Shown: positions 32,664 through 43,254 of the stretch, one piece after another
How positions within the stretch are numbered: position 1 is the stretch's first letter
Layout: each line of letters starts with the position of its first letter
Assembly: GCF_947179515.1 (NCBI RefSeq)
Contig: NC_067483.1
Span: 84,721,572-84,785,571 of the forward strand
DNA: 64,000 bases
Origin: Apodemus sylvaticus
Taxonomy: Eukaryota; Chordata; Mammalia; Rodentia; Muridae
Reading direction: 5' to 3'
Made by a program: the position numbers and the translations under genes
The notes under the pieces: model-generated
Databases searched by the model: none
What the model saw: only the letters and a program-made list of their open reading frames with translations
What the model was told of the DNA's origin: nothing

Positions 32664-33142
32664 TACATATACATTCATTCATTCTATAAGTTGTTACTCA
32701 AGGGAACACTTACTAATACATACAGCAGTCTTACCAGGAAAAAAAATCTATCCTTACTCACACAGACATACACATTTATTTTGTTTGTAATTTTCAGCTT
32801 CCTGAAAAAAAGGCTTATGTCTTTTGCTAAGGTTGGAAATTTCCCGCTTTTTGCTCCTCCCCATTTGGGGGACTGCATCACTTCCTGCAGTACCAGCTGC
32901 ATCCCTAAGGCATGATGATGACACAGGAGTAGTTGAGTTTTCAATATGGAGCACCTGTTCACCAAACCTGCTTCATATTCAGCAAAAGGACATTGTTACC
33001 ATTGGTGCATCTTTCTTTGATCTCAACTACATGGTTTCCATGTCCCTGTAGGATTCCATACCACAGTCAGGATGAAGAAAAAGGAAGATTGCAAATAAGG
33101 AAAGGCCATCTCCCTCTTCCAGGACTGAGAGTCCGTATCTGA

Positions 33143-33554
33143 GTCGGGGTGACTACTGCTGTGATTAAAACACCATGACCAAAAGCAAGTTGGAGAAGGA
33201 AAGGATTTGGTTTACACCTCCACATCACAGTTCATCATCACAGGAAGTCAGGACAGGAACTCAGAGCAGGGACCTAGAGGCAGGAACTGATGCAAAGGGA
33301 ATGGAGGGGTGTTGGGAATGGAGGGTTCAATAAGAAAGCAGGCTGGATTGCTTAGCCTGCTTTCTTATTGAACCCAGGACGACCAGCCCAGGGGTGGCCT
33401 CACCAACAGTAGACTGAGCTCTCCCTCACTAGTTAAGAATATGCCCTACAAACTTGTCTGCAGGCAGATCTTATGAAGGCATTTTTTTCAACTGAGGTTC
33501 CCTCCTCTCAAATGACTATGGCTGTGTCAGGCTGACATAAAACTAACCAGCACA
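33143..33554 (-). mobile_element. rodent LTR (MaLR-like), minus, rearranged
   Basis: The plus strand reads 'taaaacaccatgaccaaaag', 'caagttggagaaggaaagga', 'cagttcatcatcacaggaag' and ends 'ctgacataaaactaaccagc' plus 'aca'. It is the same family and orientation as 44855-45253. The copy has lost its first bases, and its middle holds a 22-bp perfect inverted repeat (33323-33375) not expected from the other copies. The GAPDH retrocopy starts about 30 bp downstream. Confidence 0.75.
33323..33375. repeat. 22-bp perfect inverted repeat, 9-nt loop
   Basis: Arm 33323-33344 is the exact reverse complement of arm 33354-33375. The loop is GGATTGCTT. The right arm matches the normal LTR sequence, while the left arm is an extra inverted copy. 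Just upstream, 'gggaatggaggg' is present twice in direct orientation (near 33297 and 33314). Confidence 0.95.
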
Positions 33555-33584
33555 GTCATCAGATGGAAGAATCATAAGGCCAAG

Positions 33585-34370
33585 TACATTTATTGTGAAG
33601 ACTGCTAGTATCCTTAGAGATATATTCTCCACCTGAAGGGTGGAGCTTAAGGTTCATTGTCTCTGCCCTTTCTGAAAATGCCTTCATATTTGTGAGGGGA
33701 TGAATCCCCAGGAGGGCAAGCTTCCTCAGCTTTATGAATGATGCCCCCTGTACCACCAATTGTTTCTCCCGCTAGGCAAAATCATCCAATGACAACTTTG
33801 ATGTTATTGAGGGACTCATGACTACAATCTATGACATCATCAACACTCAGAAGGCTGTGAACAACACCCCCCCCCCAACACACACACACAGAAACACATG
33901 CTGGGAAACTGTAGTGTTATAGCCATGGGGCCCAGAACATCCTTTCTGTGTCTACTGGGCTTCCCAGGTTATCTGGGAGTTGAATGGCAAGCAGGGTAGT
34001 GTGGTTTTGTCCATGTGCCTAACCCCAACATGTCAGTCACTGATTTCATTATCTGCCTGGAAAAGCTGCCAAATGACATCAAGAAAACTATAAAGTGGGA
34101 ATTGGAGGGGCATCCATGGGCTACACCAAGAACAGACATGTTTCCGTCCTTCCCACCTTGGTTGCTGGGCGTGGTATTATCCTCAACAACCACTTTTTCA
34201 AACCCATTGTCTGACAACAGAAATGGGTGCAAACATCAGGGTGATAGACTTCAGGGTCCATGTGGCCTCTAAGGAATGACAACTCTGGTCCATCGACCCC
34301 AGCAAGAACACAAGAGAAAGAGGCCTTTCAGCGACAGCAGAGACCCTGCCTCAGCTCAGTGTCCATCACA
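33585..34370 (+). pseudogene. Gapdh-ps: GAPDH processed pseudogene, 5'-truncated
   Basis: The sequence is collinear with the last two thirds of glyceraldehyde-3-phosphate dehydrogenase mRNA, without introns. It begins near the segment before the 'cacctgaagggtggagc' region and passes 'ccctgtaccaccaattgt', the place of the catalytic-cysteine motif. It then reads 'tgacaactttgatgttattg' and 'ctcatgactacaatctatg', runs through the C-terminal part ('catgtggcctctaagga', matching the last codons) and enters the parental 3' UTR ('gaccccagcaagaacacaag'). Substitutions, indels and a C/CA-rich insertion near 33866-33892 destroy the frame. The missing 5' part suggests truncated reverse transcription. It cannot make an enzyme. 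Confidence 0.9.
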
Positions 34371-34469
34371 GTCCAGAAGACTGTGCCTAAGGAGCCATAC
34401 TTTGTCATGTGCCGCCAATATAGTCCTTGTACCCCACTCTCTGCCTCCCAACCTTTTTTTTTCCTGCAT

Positions 34470-34610
34470 GTACTAGATAAGTCTGAGAGGAGTAAACCCA
34501 AGTAAGCAAATGCCTCTCTAAGTAGGCTTCAGGTAACCTTGTAGGGCATTTTCTTAATTAGTGATTGATGAGGAGGGCCAGCCCATTTTGGGTGGTACCA
34601 GCCTGCATAT
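34470..34610 (+). mobile_element. rodent LTR fragment (MaLR-like), plus
   Basis: 'agtctgagaggagtaaaccc', 'agggcattttcttaattagt' and 'gattgatgaggagggccagc' match the start of the family seen at 19920-20308. It is truncated at 'cccattttgggtggtacca'. Confidence 0.65.
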
Positions 34611-34614
34611 GAGG

Positions 34615-36361
34615 TATTATCAGAATATATGATATCCCTGAGAAGCTGTCGGACTGGGAGAGGAGGCCCTGGGCAGCTAACTGTTTATGACCTCAAGGTG
34701 TCCAGATTAGGTCAGTTAACAGCCAGTAAGAGAATGGGAACTTCAGTCTTTTAGCTGCAAGGAAATGAATTCTACCAACTGCCACGTGGGGTTGAAAGGC
34801 AAGTTGCGGAAAGAAATACGTCACTGCTGGCACCTTGATTTCAGGTTTGCAAGATCTTTATGTGAGGACTCAGCTGGCTATACCTGGACTACTGACCTCC
34901 TGGGGTTTTAATCTGCTACTTGTGATCAGAAGCTTGTGTGCTTCTTGCCATCTGAAGCAAGTGGGCTTATTGGAGAGCTTCTCCTGCCAAAAGTTGGAGG
35001 AAACAAAAAAGGGTGACACAATTTATCAGAGAAGATGGTAACAGATGGATTGTAGGCTTTTTAAAAACATGAATACTGGAGTCTCTAAGGTGAATGAAGC
35101 TCTTATGACTAAACAGAGAAGACAGGTCTTATAAAATATACAGAAGGAAAAAAAAACGAAGTTGAACTTTTGTGAAAAAGATTAAAAAATATAAAAAGTT
35201 AAAAGGCACAAATCTATGATTAGCTCAGAGCACATCTGTGCCAAGAACTTAATCAGAGAATAAAATGGAACAATTTTAATAAGGAGGGTAGCAATGAAAT
35301 GTCTCAGATTACAAAACATGAGAGAGAGGGCAGCATCTTTGCAGTGCCAATAACGTGAATCCTGGCATGGGTGCTGAAATATCACCAACCCCCCTCCCCA
35401 GTTTCCATCCCAGAAACACAAACCTGTCCGTCACTTCCTGCCCATTTCAAAGTTCCAAAAGAAGTTGGGGCCAAGATACAGCATGAGCCTCCTGCTAGCC
35501 AAACACCGTATTATTTTCTCCTCAATTAAATGTTCTTGGTGAGCTACAAATGCTTCTTTTGTCACTAACCACTCCAGGTGGGCCTTGTTAGCTCCCAGTT
35601 TACTGCCAGATTGCTAGGCCCACTGCTCAGCTGAGCTCTGTCACTTCCTCCCCTCCCTCCACTTGCTGCTTCTACCCCTGAATCACAACTACTCAACACT
35701 CCCACTCTTCCTTCAGACTTCTGCCTCCTCAAGTGCCTCTCCACATGGCTTCACATGAGGGAAACGAAACTCCCTGCCCATCTGACATCTCCTCCTTGCC
35801 TATATCGTCCTTCCCAAAAGCTTGAATCTTTGGGGAAAGAGATTTTGAAACTGTTTTGATGAGAAACTGAAGGACCACAGAAATTGGATCTAATCGAAAT
35901 CATCTCGCTTTGATATCAAGAGATCTATGATACTCTCATTAAGCATCTGTCTTCCCTCCTTTATGTCTCTGGGTCTTGATGCCTAAGAAACTATGAACTG
36001 CAAGTACAAGAGGCAAAGAGGAAGAAGAAACCCTGAGTATTCAAGTCAGCACCTTGAGAGGGTGGGGAAACTACCATTCCCTCACCAAAGAAGACTGTCA
36101 TCATGGGGAACTCACTTATACAAAAGAGCTTCTAGAGGGAGGGAAGGAAACTCAGCGGTGCAAGAGAAAGAAACCTATATGGTGAGCAGAGTCCTCCTCA
36201 TCCAGGGCATATGTCTTAGGCTTTCCCATCTTTGACAAGATCATCACCAGAAACTTTGGAAGTTCCTATAATTGTTTAGATAAACATATTATATTATCTT
36301 GTTACAAGCAAAGCCCCATCTTACTCATAATGTATAAATGGAAGGCCATCAGATGTTCTGG

Positions 36362-36401
<40 letters not shown>

Positions 36402-36650
36402 GCTAATATCTTGATCATTTTGGTGAATTTACAATGCTAAGCAAAGACAGGGCAACAACTCCATAATGACTTTGTGCCTGTTAAAGAATAGTAGAATCAA
36501 TTGAACTATAGTAGAATAAACATGAAAAGAAATCAAGTGTCAAGGCAAGCATAGTCCCTTTATAATTAGTCTATTCGTAATCCTTATTTCTCCCTTCCCC
36601 AATTTTCCTTTATAATTCAGCAGCAAACATTAGAAAAAGGGAGATAGAAT
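34615..36650. other. non-coding DNA with a (CA)n tract
   Basis: No gene is supported. Frames here are shorter than 90 codons. A (CA)n microsatellite occupies 36364-36398. The rest is unassigned. Confidence 0.35.
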
Positions 36651-36654
36651 CCAT

Positions 36655-36798
36655 CTGTGATAACTAATCTTGAATGTCAAGTGGTCAGGATCTGGGTGGG
36701 TCTATGAGGACATTTCTAGGAAGGGTTAACTAAGGGTGGGGGAAGACCCTCCCTTAGAGGTAGTGGTACTTTCATAAATGACCCAAATGTAGAAATGT

Positions 36799-36835
<37 letters not shown>

Positions 36836-36965
36836 ACACTGTTGAGTGCCTTCTTGCCTTTACTTTTGGCTGCATGAACGCAGCTTCATAGACTAGACAG
36901 CTGCCAGGTTCTCAGTCTCTCCAGCGTGCCATTGCTGGACACACCCGTCCCTATCTGTAAGATAA
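36655..36965 (+). mobile_element. LTR-like repeat split by an A35 run, plus
   Basis: 'gtgataactaatcttgaatg', 'gaagggttaactaagggtgg' and, after the A-run, 'gagtgccttcttgcctttac' belong to a rodent LTR-like repeat. A pure run of 35 A (36800-36834) divides it. The run is unusually long and uninterrupted and may be an expanded internal A tract or the remains of a retroposon tail. Confidence 0.4.
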
Positions 36966-37491
36966 TCTATCTAATTTAAAACACACACATACACACACAC
37001 AAACACACACACACCGACACCAGTTGTGTTCCCCTAGAGACCCCTGTCTAATGCCCCATCTGAATCTCTTTTGGAGTCAAAGCACTTTTGTGAAACGCTG
37101 AGATGTTCTGCCGACATAACATTAAAAGATTTCTCAAGCACCCTCCTTAAAAGGTGACTTTACTATTCTTTCTGATTCCACTGTGGCCATCTATGTAGGC
37201 TTCTACATAGCTATCTAACTTTGCTATTCAGTTCCCTGTGGACTTGTTCATAGCACTTGTTCGAGCTTTTGACTGCTATATAATCTTGCTATGAACATGA
37301 GTTTCTAAAGAAGTTTAGTGTCTCTCTCTTCATTCTTCTGTTTGTCTTTGAGGAATTGCAACTACACTGTTAACTTTCAAATGATACTCGTGATAATTTT
37401 CTGTTTGCTTTTAAAGTTAAAAGGAGTTCTTCATGGGCCTTGCTTCCTCTCTTGATCATAAGCCATAGCCCTTTAAAATTAGAATCTTGGA

Positions 37492-37685
37492 GTTGGCAAG
37501 ATGGCTCAGTAGGTAAAGGCCCCTGACTCAAAGCCTGATGGCTTGACTTTGATGCCTGGGACCTACTTAGTGGAAGAGAATTGACCCTTGCAGGGTGTCC
37601 TCAGACTTCCACAGGAGTACCATGGCATGCTCAAACCACCACAGGTATACACACACAATGAATAAATTAAAATGTTTAAAAAACA
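37492..37685 (+). repeat. B3 SINE, nearly full length
   Basis: 'gttggcaagatggctcagta' (A box), 'gtaaaggcccctgactcaaa', 'gacctacttagtggaagag' and 'gtcctcagacttccacagg' follow the B3 consensus, ending with a CA-rich part and 'aatgaataaattaaaatg'. Plus orientation. Confidence 0.85.
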
Positions 37686-38004
37686 ACTTTTTAAATCAGT
37701 ACATTATACTTTTGGAAATCCATTAGTGTGACACTCCCATATTACATCTATTAACAAGGCCACATCTGAATGCATTTCCTAGGAGGTAGAATCTGTGTTT
37801 TTGTTTTTTATTAGACTCTTCAGTATCCTGCAGTAGTTGTATATGAACCATCTCATATTAATTCATCAGTATGGAATAGCTATTAGTAGGTAATACACAC
37901 ATACAGATTATATGACATTCTCGAGACTCATTTCAATATTTACTCTGACCTTAAGAAGGTTTGTTGAGTTGATAAGTCAATTGATAATTTGAGATTGTTA
38001 GTTG

Positions 38005-38570
38005 TGGGAGATATTAAAAAGAACTGGCATGCACTGGCAGGCAATGGCCGACCTGTTTTATCTCGTGGAGACTCTGACTCAGTGCTCCAAAATCTCTCCA
38101 CCCAGCTCACTGGGTTCCCGCTGGCAAGTTGCTATCACACCAGCACCATGCTTCAAATCCCCCACAGCCTTTGTGGTGCACATCTGGCAAACCCATGCTT
38201 TGCTGCAATGCCTTTCTCTCTTGAACCCAGACAAGCCACTGCATGAAGAAAGACACGAGACAAACTTAGCTCCAAAACAGTATTAACTCAATTGCAGGGC
38301 ACGACAACTAAAATCCTAATCGAGTAAGCCTTATTGAATCTAAGTCCTCCAATGGAGAATCCTGATGGATCTGCCATTGAAACCTGGAGACACTCATAGC
38401 TCCATCTTATCCTCATGATATCCCTGCCCAAAAAAGACCTAACTCTCTCCTCCTTCTTCTCTTCCTCAATCCAACCTGGAAGTCCCGCCTACTCACCTGT
38501 GATTGGCTCCTTTATTCACTAGGGGATTGGTTCACAAGAACAGCACCAAGCCACAACAATTGTTCATCTA
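38005..38570 (-). mobile_element. ERV LTR, minus
   Basis: The minus strand shows CCAAT-type boxes ('ccaatcccc' and 'ccaatcaca', seen on the plus strand as 'gggattggttc' and 'gtgattggctcc') followed by purine-rich and GC-moderate sequence with a hydrophobic random frame. This matches the U3 part of an endogenous retroviral LTR. Boundaries and family are uncertain. Confidence 0.4.
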
Positions 38571-39579
38571 TTTGTTGCCCTCTCAAAGAAGACTATTTCC
38601 TGACATTGAGTAAGATCTGCTATGAGTGGCATTTGACAAGGTCTGAACAACAGACACATGATGGTCTTATTACTGCATTTATAGTGTAGTAGATGATATT
38701 TAAACACATGGTGCAGAACTATTACCTGAGTGTAAAGTTTCTGTTAAATATTAAAATGGTTTTCAAGGGCAGCAATAGAAGCTAGTGGAATGTCTATGGC
38801 TCTGTGTGAATTAGATCATTATGTGTATTAGCTGTCCAAGTCATTCCATGCCTGTGACTCAATATTAGACTATTCATGTCTAAACACTATAGCATTCTGA
38901 AGATTTAAAACACATATGGACAAGATCTATTAACAAAATTCAGGCAGAAGACTAATAAGCCTTAATAAATATTTTAAAAATAAAATGCAGTCCATCTGGG
39001 AGAAGCATAAGTTTTATTTCTGTTCATTAGGGTGAGCCACTGACTGACTCATAGTTCTACCTTCTACTAAGTTGGAAAAATTAGTCACTCTGTATGGTGA
39101 CTTGAGCATCACAACTAAAGGTCTTATGTTTGATTTGCATAATTTGTGAACATTGTGAATGGTATTAGACTATTTATCAATGCTGAAAATTATATAAGAG
39201 CAAAAGAAAACTTTACCAAATATTTGTGTCATGGGTATACATTTCTTTCAAAGACCTTAGAAAATGTAACTTAAAATGAAAAGGGAGGCACAGCTTTTGA
39301 CCAAGCCATTTTTTTCCTTAACATTTAATATAAATATCCATTTTATAGTTGGGAACAGGATGCTCTAAAACATTTAGCCCCTTTCAAACTTCTGAAGTGT
39401 TACAAATAGCCAGCAATTATTCCAAGACAGAAACAGTGGCTTTCCATCTTTCTCCCTCCCTCCCTCCCTACCTCCTGCCTCTCTTTCTCTTCTCACAAAT
39501 GCATGTGTGAATGTAAACACCAGAGATCAACACTGGGTATCTTCTACAATTGTTGTCCATTTTATTATTTAATACAGGG

Positions 39580-39730
39580 TCTCTCAGTGAACTTGGAGTT
39601 TACCAGCTTGCTAGGCAGCGTGATCACCAAGTTCTTGGAGCTTCCTGTCTCTGTCTCTCAGAGTTGGGATTACAGATGTGCACAGCCATGTCTAGACTTT
39701 TGTGTGGGTGTTGAGGATTGGAGACATACA
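39580..39730 (-). repeat. composite tRNA/7SL-like SINE
   Basis: The plus strand reads 'acagggtctctcagtgaact', 'cagagttgggattacagatg' and 'gtgtgggtgttgaggattg'. This is the reversed order of a rodent repeat joining a B1-like body to a tRNA-like head. Related copies lie at 47680, 56630 and 61700. Confidence 0.55.
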
Positions 39731-39759
39731 GGCACTTTACTCATTGAGTCATTTTTCCC

Positions 39760-39901
39760 TTCCCCTTCCTTCCTTCCTTCCTTCCTTCCTTCCTTCCTTC
39801 CCTCCCTTCTTCCTTCTTCCCTTCCTTCCTTCCTTCCTTTCTTCCTTCCTTTTTTCCTTCCTTCTTCCTCCTAGTGGTGTGTGTGTGTGTGTGTGTGTGT
39901 T
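39760..39901. repeat. (TTCC)n then (TG)n microsatellite
   Basis: An interrupted TTCC tract (to about 39868) is followed by a TG tract (39877-39901). The open frames here give only FLPS or GKKE repeats and are artefacts. Confidence 0.95.
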
Positions 39902-39966
39902 GAATACCAACCCAGGGTTTTGTGCATGCTAGGCAAGTGTCCTGGAGTTCAAGTGGACCACCATGC
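39902..39966 (-). repeat. ID-like fragment
   Basis: 'gaataccaacccagggtttt' and 'gtgcatgctaggcaagtgt' are the reversed B-box and anticodon-like part of an ID element. Confidence 0.6.
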
Positions 39967-40309
39967 ACTTACTTTTCTCTTGGAAATGTATTTGATTAAG
40001 GAAGCCTTACATCAAGAAGAGAGGTGTGGTACAGATAGCTAAGTGCTTCATATATAAACTTGTTAATAGTTGAAATCTTTTTCCTTAAATTTTCAATCAC
40101 AAAAGTTCCAGAATAGTACTCTTAGAATTTTTTACTAGGGTTATTTAATACTTTTGCCTCTCAGGAGCACTTACTATGCAGAACATTACTGTGGAGAGGA
40201 AAGGAGAGAGAAAAGATGGTGGGACAATTTCTCTGAGCAACTGGGGACCTGATGAGTGGGTTTCTGGAAATTCCGGGCAGGACACTGCGTGTGTTTGAAG
40301 ATTGAGCTC

Positions 40310-40716
40310 AGCTTATAAGAGGTTGCTTGCTGCATGTTACTTCTCTCCGTGGGACCTGAAAGAATAATGTGTTCCTGCCTCTGCGTTCAGAAGTTTCAGG
40401 AATGGAGCAAAGGGCTTGTTTACAAATCTTCCTTTGATGAAGCTCAGACTTTGCAGCAAGCCTCATTGTAATTTGCCTCTGAGGGACTTGGTGGATGTGG
40501 TGGCGCTGAACTCCTGAGTGAATTCTTCATCTGTAACTGCCTTTCTCTGTGAGCAGAGGAGCACATCCCACAGCCTCAGTGTGAACTACAGTAGCTGAAA
40601 AGTCAATCACGGGAGGTGGGGGGCATCCTGCTCCAAACTGGGGTTTCAGGCGGATGACGGAGAGGACCGTTTCAGAAGTACCGCCATGCTTTTAGCAGCT
40701 CTGTTAAAATGTTGGG
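40310..40716 (+). other. candidate TATA promoter and short first coding exon
   Basis: A TATA-like TTATAAGA lies at 40313-40320. About 370 bp further, an ATG at 40686 sits in fair context (ccgccATGc) and opens ten codons, MLLAALLKCW plus one base, ending at 40716 against a good donor, G|GTGAGT. The residues are hydrophobic like the start of a signal peptide. Against it: an upstream ATG at 40653 opens a 13-codon frame overlapping this start, no partner exon is visible, and donor-like sequences are common by chance. The interval has no recognised repeat, so it may be unique sequence. Treat as a hypothesis. Confidence 0.2.
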
Positions 40717-40926
40717 GTGAGTGGCTTGGTTATGTATGCTGCCTGCATCTAGATAAAATTAGAGCTTTTCACTTCTCCCTGAGAGGGACTTATTAATAGC
40801 TAAGGGCAGGAGTGCTAACCGTGTGCTGAGGATAGCACTTGAAGAAGTGAACAGTGTCAGCGAAGGTTCATTGGAACTTGGTGCTTGCTCTGACTCTTCC
40901 CTTGGGGAAACAAATATATTGACCTG

Positions 40927-40927
40927 A

Positions 40928-40970
<43 letters not shown>

Positions 40971-40971
40971 T
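40927..40971. repeat. (ATT)n microsatellite
   Basis: About 14 uninterrupted trinucleotide units. Confidence 0.95.
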
Positions 40972-41224
40972 GAGAAGAGCAGCCTATGATGGCTTCACAG
41001 GGCTGGGATGTCACAGACAAGGAGTGTCTTTTATGATAGCCACAGCATATCTGGTCCCAAGCTGCTAACCTGCGAGGCAAAGGGCAGGCACTAACAGGAA
41101 AGCCAGAGATGTCAGGGCTGATTTTGCATACATTCTGTTAGGCTCTAAGGTAAGGACTCCTTGCTGACTTTGGACATCTCTTATCCCCAGTTATTTCATT
41201 CTAAACATAAGAAGTCACCAATGA

Positions 41225-41282
41225 GAAATCCTGTCTCAAAAAACCAGAACCAAACCAAACCAAGAACAAACAACAAACAAAC
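41225..41282 (+). repeat. extremely 5'-truncated B1 with target-site duplication
   Basis: Only the last bases of a B1 ('gaaatcctgtctcaaaaa') and an A-rich tail remain. They are flanked by a perfect 15-bp direct repeat AGAAGTCACCAATGA at 41210-41224 and 41283-41297. The duplication marks a genuine L1-mediated retroposition event, although most of the SINE was never copied. Confidence 0.9.
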
Positions 41283-42009
41283 AGAAGTCACCAATGAAAG
41301 GAGCCTTAAAGATTACCCATCTTTTCTTTCTCAGTCTTAAGTCTTCAGAATTGTAAATGAAATCCCCAATTAAAAACACTTTGTGTAGCTATGAAGTTCA
41401 CAAATAGGCAAATTATTAATGGTAGCAAGATAAGGAAGGACAATATACCATGCTTGTAGGTATATAACCTATACTTCTCTCTAGTGTTTTTTTTTTCTTC
41501 ACTGAACCTACATATATAGAAACACACTAAATGGCTATAAACCCAGAAATATTTTTTTTTGGTTTATATAACTGAAAATTCCAGAGATGTGACTCCATGC
41601 TAGGATACATCTACCAAAACAATGCCCCCAAGATTATCTTTTACCTCTGCCTTACTCAGCTTGAGTTCCCCATCTGCTGTCTCTTAGCAAGTAGTTTTAC
41701 ATTCTTGATAACCCCAAAAGAAAGCCAATCATTCCCACTGATGTTGAAGCCATGGTCCTGGAATTAAATCGTATTAGTCTGGCTTGGGTCTGGGGTTGTC
41801 TCTGAGCCAATGATTGTAGTCATGGCAATAGACTGTGTCAGCCAAGGTCTGGTCCAAGTTGTGTCCTCTCCCCAGGGCTAAGTGAACAGTGAGTGGATAA
41901 AGTACCGGCTCCCTGGAGGGAATCAGAGTTCAGTCATCACAAGAGGGAAGGATTAGTGCTGAGCAGAAAAAACAACAAACAGGTTTATACTTCAGTGCGT
42001 AAATACGCG

Positions 42010-42090
42010 GTGCTTTGGTTTGGTGAACATGATTGACTCCAAGGTCTGAGCATGCTAAGCACTCTTCCACTGAGATATACTCCCAGCCCT
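42010..42090 (-). repeat. ID SINE fragment
   Basis: 'gaacatgattgactccaagg' then 'gagcatgctaagcactcttc' and 'cactgagatatactcccagc' are the reversed ID sequence. Confidence 0.7.
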
Positions 42091-42194
42091 ATACAAAGTT
42101 GGCTTAAGAGCAGGAGGCTGACGATTTTTAAGGAACTCTATACTCAAACATGGCAACTACTTTAGAAAGCCACATGCTTATGTAAAATGTATCT

Positions 42195-42418
42195 TTTTCC
42201 CCCCATACTGGGAATTGAACCTAGGGCCCCAAGGATATTCCACAGTGCTCTACCTCTGAACTGTAACTCCCCACCCTTTTAAAATACTTAAATTTTGCAA
42301 CAAGGTCCCTTTAAATTGCTCAAGATGACCTTGAACCTAATCTGTAACTAAGCTAACCCTCCTTCTTCCCATCCTAAGTAGCAGAGACTGTAAGTCTGCA
42401 TCACTGAGCCCAGCTTCA
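42195..42418 (-). repeat. B4-like composite SINE (ID head plus B1 body)
   Basis: The plus strand shows a reversed ID part ('atactgggaattgaacctag', 'gctctacctctgaactgtaa'), then an A/T-rich linker and a reversed B1 part ('gatgaccttgaacctaatct', 'ctgcatcactgagcccagc'). This is the tRNA/7SL fusion arrangement of rodent B4. Confidence 0.75.
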
Positions 42419-42875
42419 AATCACATTGTCTTTCACTCCACATGGTTTAGGAATTCTAGACTTTTATTTTTAAGTTGCCTCCCAAGCCAGTTTAAAATAG
42501 TTTAAAGCCCATAAAATCTGTCTCATTAATTTACCTTCAGGTAATTTTTTTTACATGAAATGTCTTTCCCTTCTACAAAGAGTAGGGTCCTTCCCCCAAC
42601 TGTTTAAGGGTGAATATGTAAAACAATGCTGGTGAAAACCAAAACGAAACTTTAAGACATGATCAACATGAAAGAATTTTGTTGTTGTTGTTGTTTTTTA
42701 ATAGAACCATCTTGGCACTTACTTGAAAGGGACAATACTCCTGGTCCTTGCTTGTAGAGTTTGGCTTTACTCTGTGGCTGGGATGTAAGTGAAGAGGGAG
42801 CCAGGTCTTTTATAAGCTTGTTTCTTACCATACCTTTGGAAGGTGAGGTAGAAAATACAAAGGAGAAACCTGTCC

Positions 42876-43251
42876 CCAGCATCATCAGCACCAGAGCCTG
42901 CCTCCAGCATCATCAGCACCAGAGCCTGTCTCCAGCATCATCAGCACCAGAGCCTGTCTCCAGCATCAGCATCAGAGCCTGTCTCCAGCATCAGCATCAG
43001 AGCCTGTCTCCAGCATCTGCATCAGAGCCTGTGTCCAGCATCATCAGCACCAGAGACTGTCTCCAGCATCATCAGCACCAGAGCCTGTCTCCAGCATCAT
43101 CAGCACCAGAGCCTGTCTCCAGCATCAGCATCAGAGCCTGTCTCCAGAATCAGCATCACAGCCTGTCTCCAGCATCAGCATCAGAGCCTGCCTCCAGCAT
43201 CAGCATTAGATCCTGCCTCCAGCATCAGCATCAGCATCAGAAGTACTGTCT
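42876..43251. repeat. minisatellite with 28- and 25-bp units in higher-order array
   Basis: Two related units alternate in blocks: L (28 bp, 'ccagcatcatcagcaccaga' plus 8 bases) and S (25 bp, 'ccagcatcagcatcagagcc' plus 5 bases). The order is LLLSSS (42876-43034), LLLSSS (43035-43193), then S (43194-43218) and a longer variant to 43251. The LLLSSS block is exactly 159 bp and occurs twice in tandem. Both unit lengths leave remainder 1 on division by 3, so any reading frame cycles through all three frames of the unit. As no frame of the unit holds a stop, a 202-codon frame (42761-43369) stays open by this property alone. Confidence 0.95.
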
Positions 43252-43254
43252 CCA

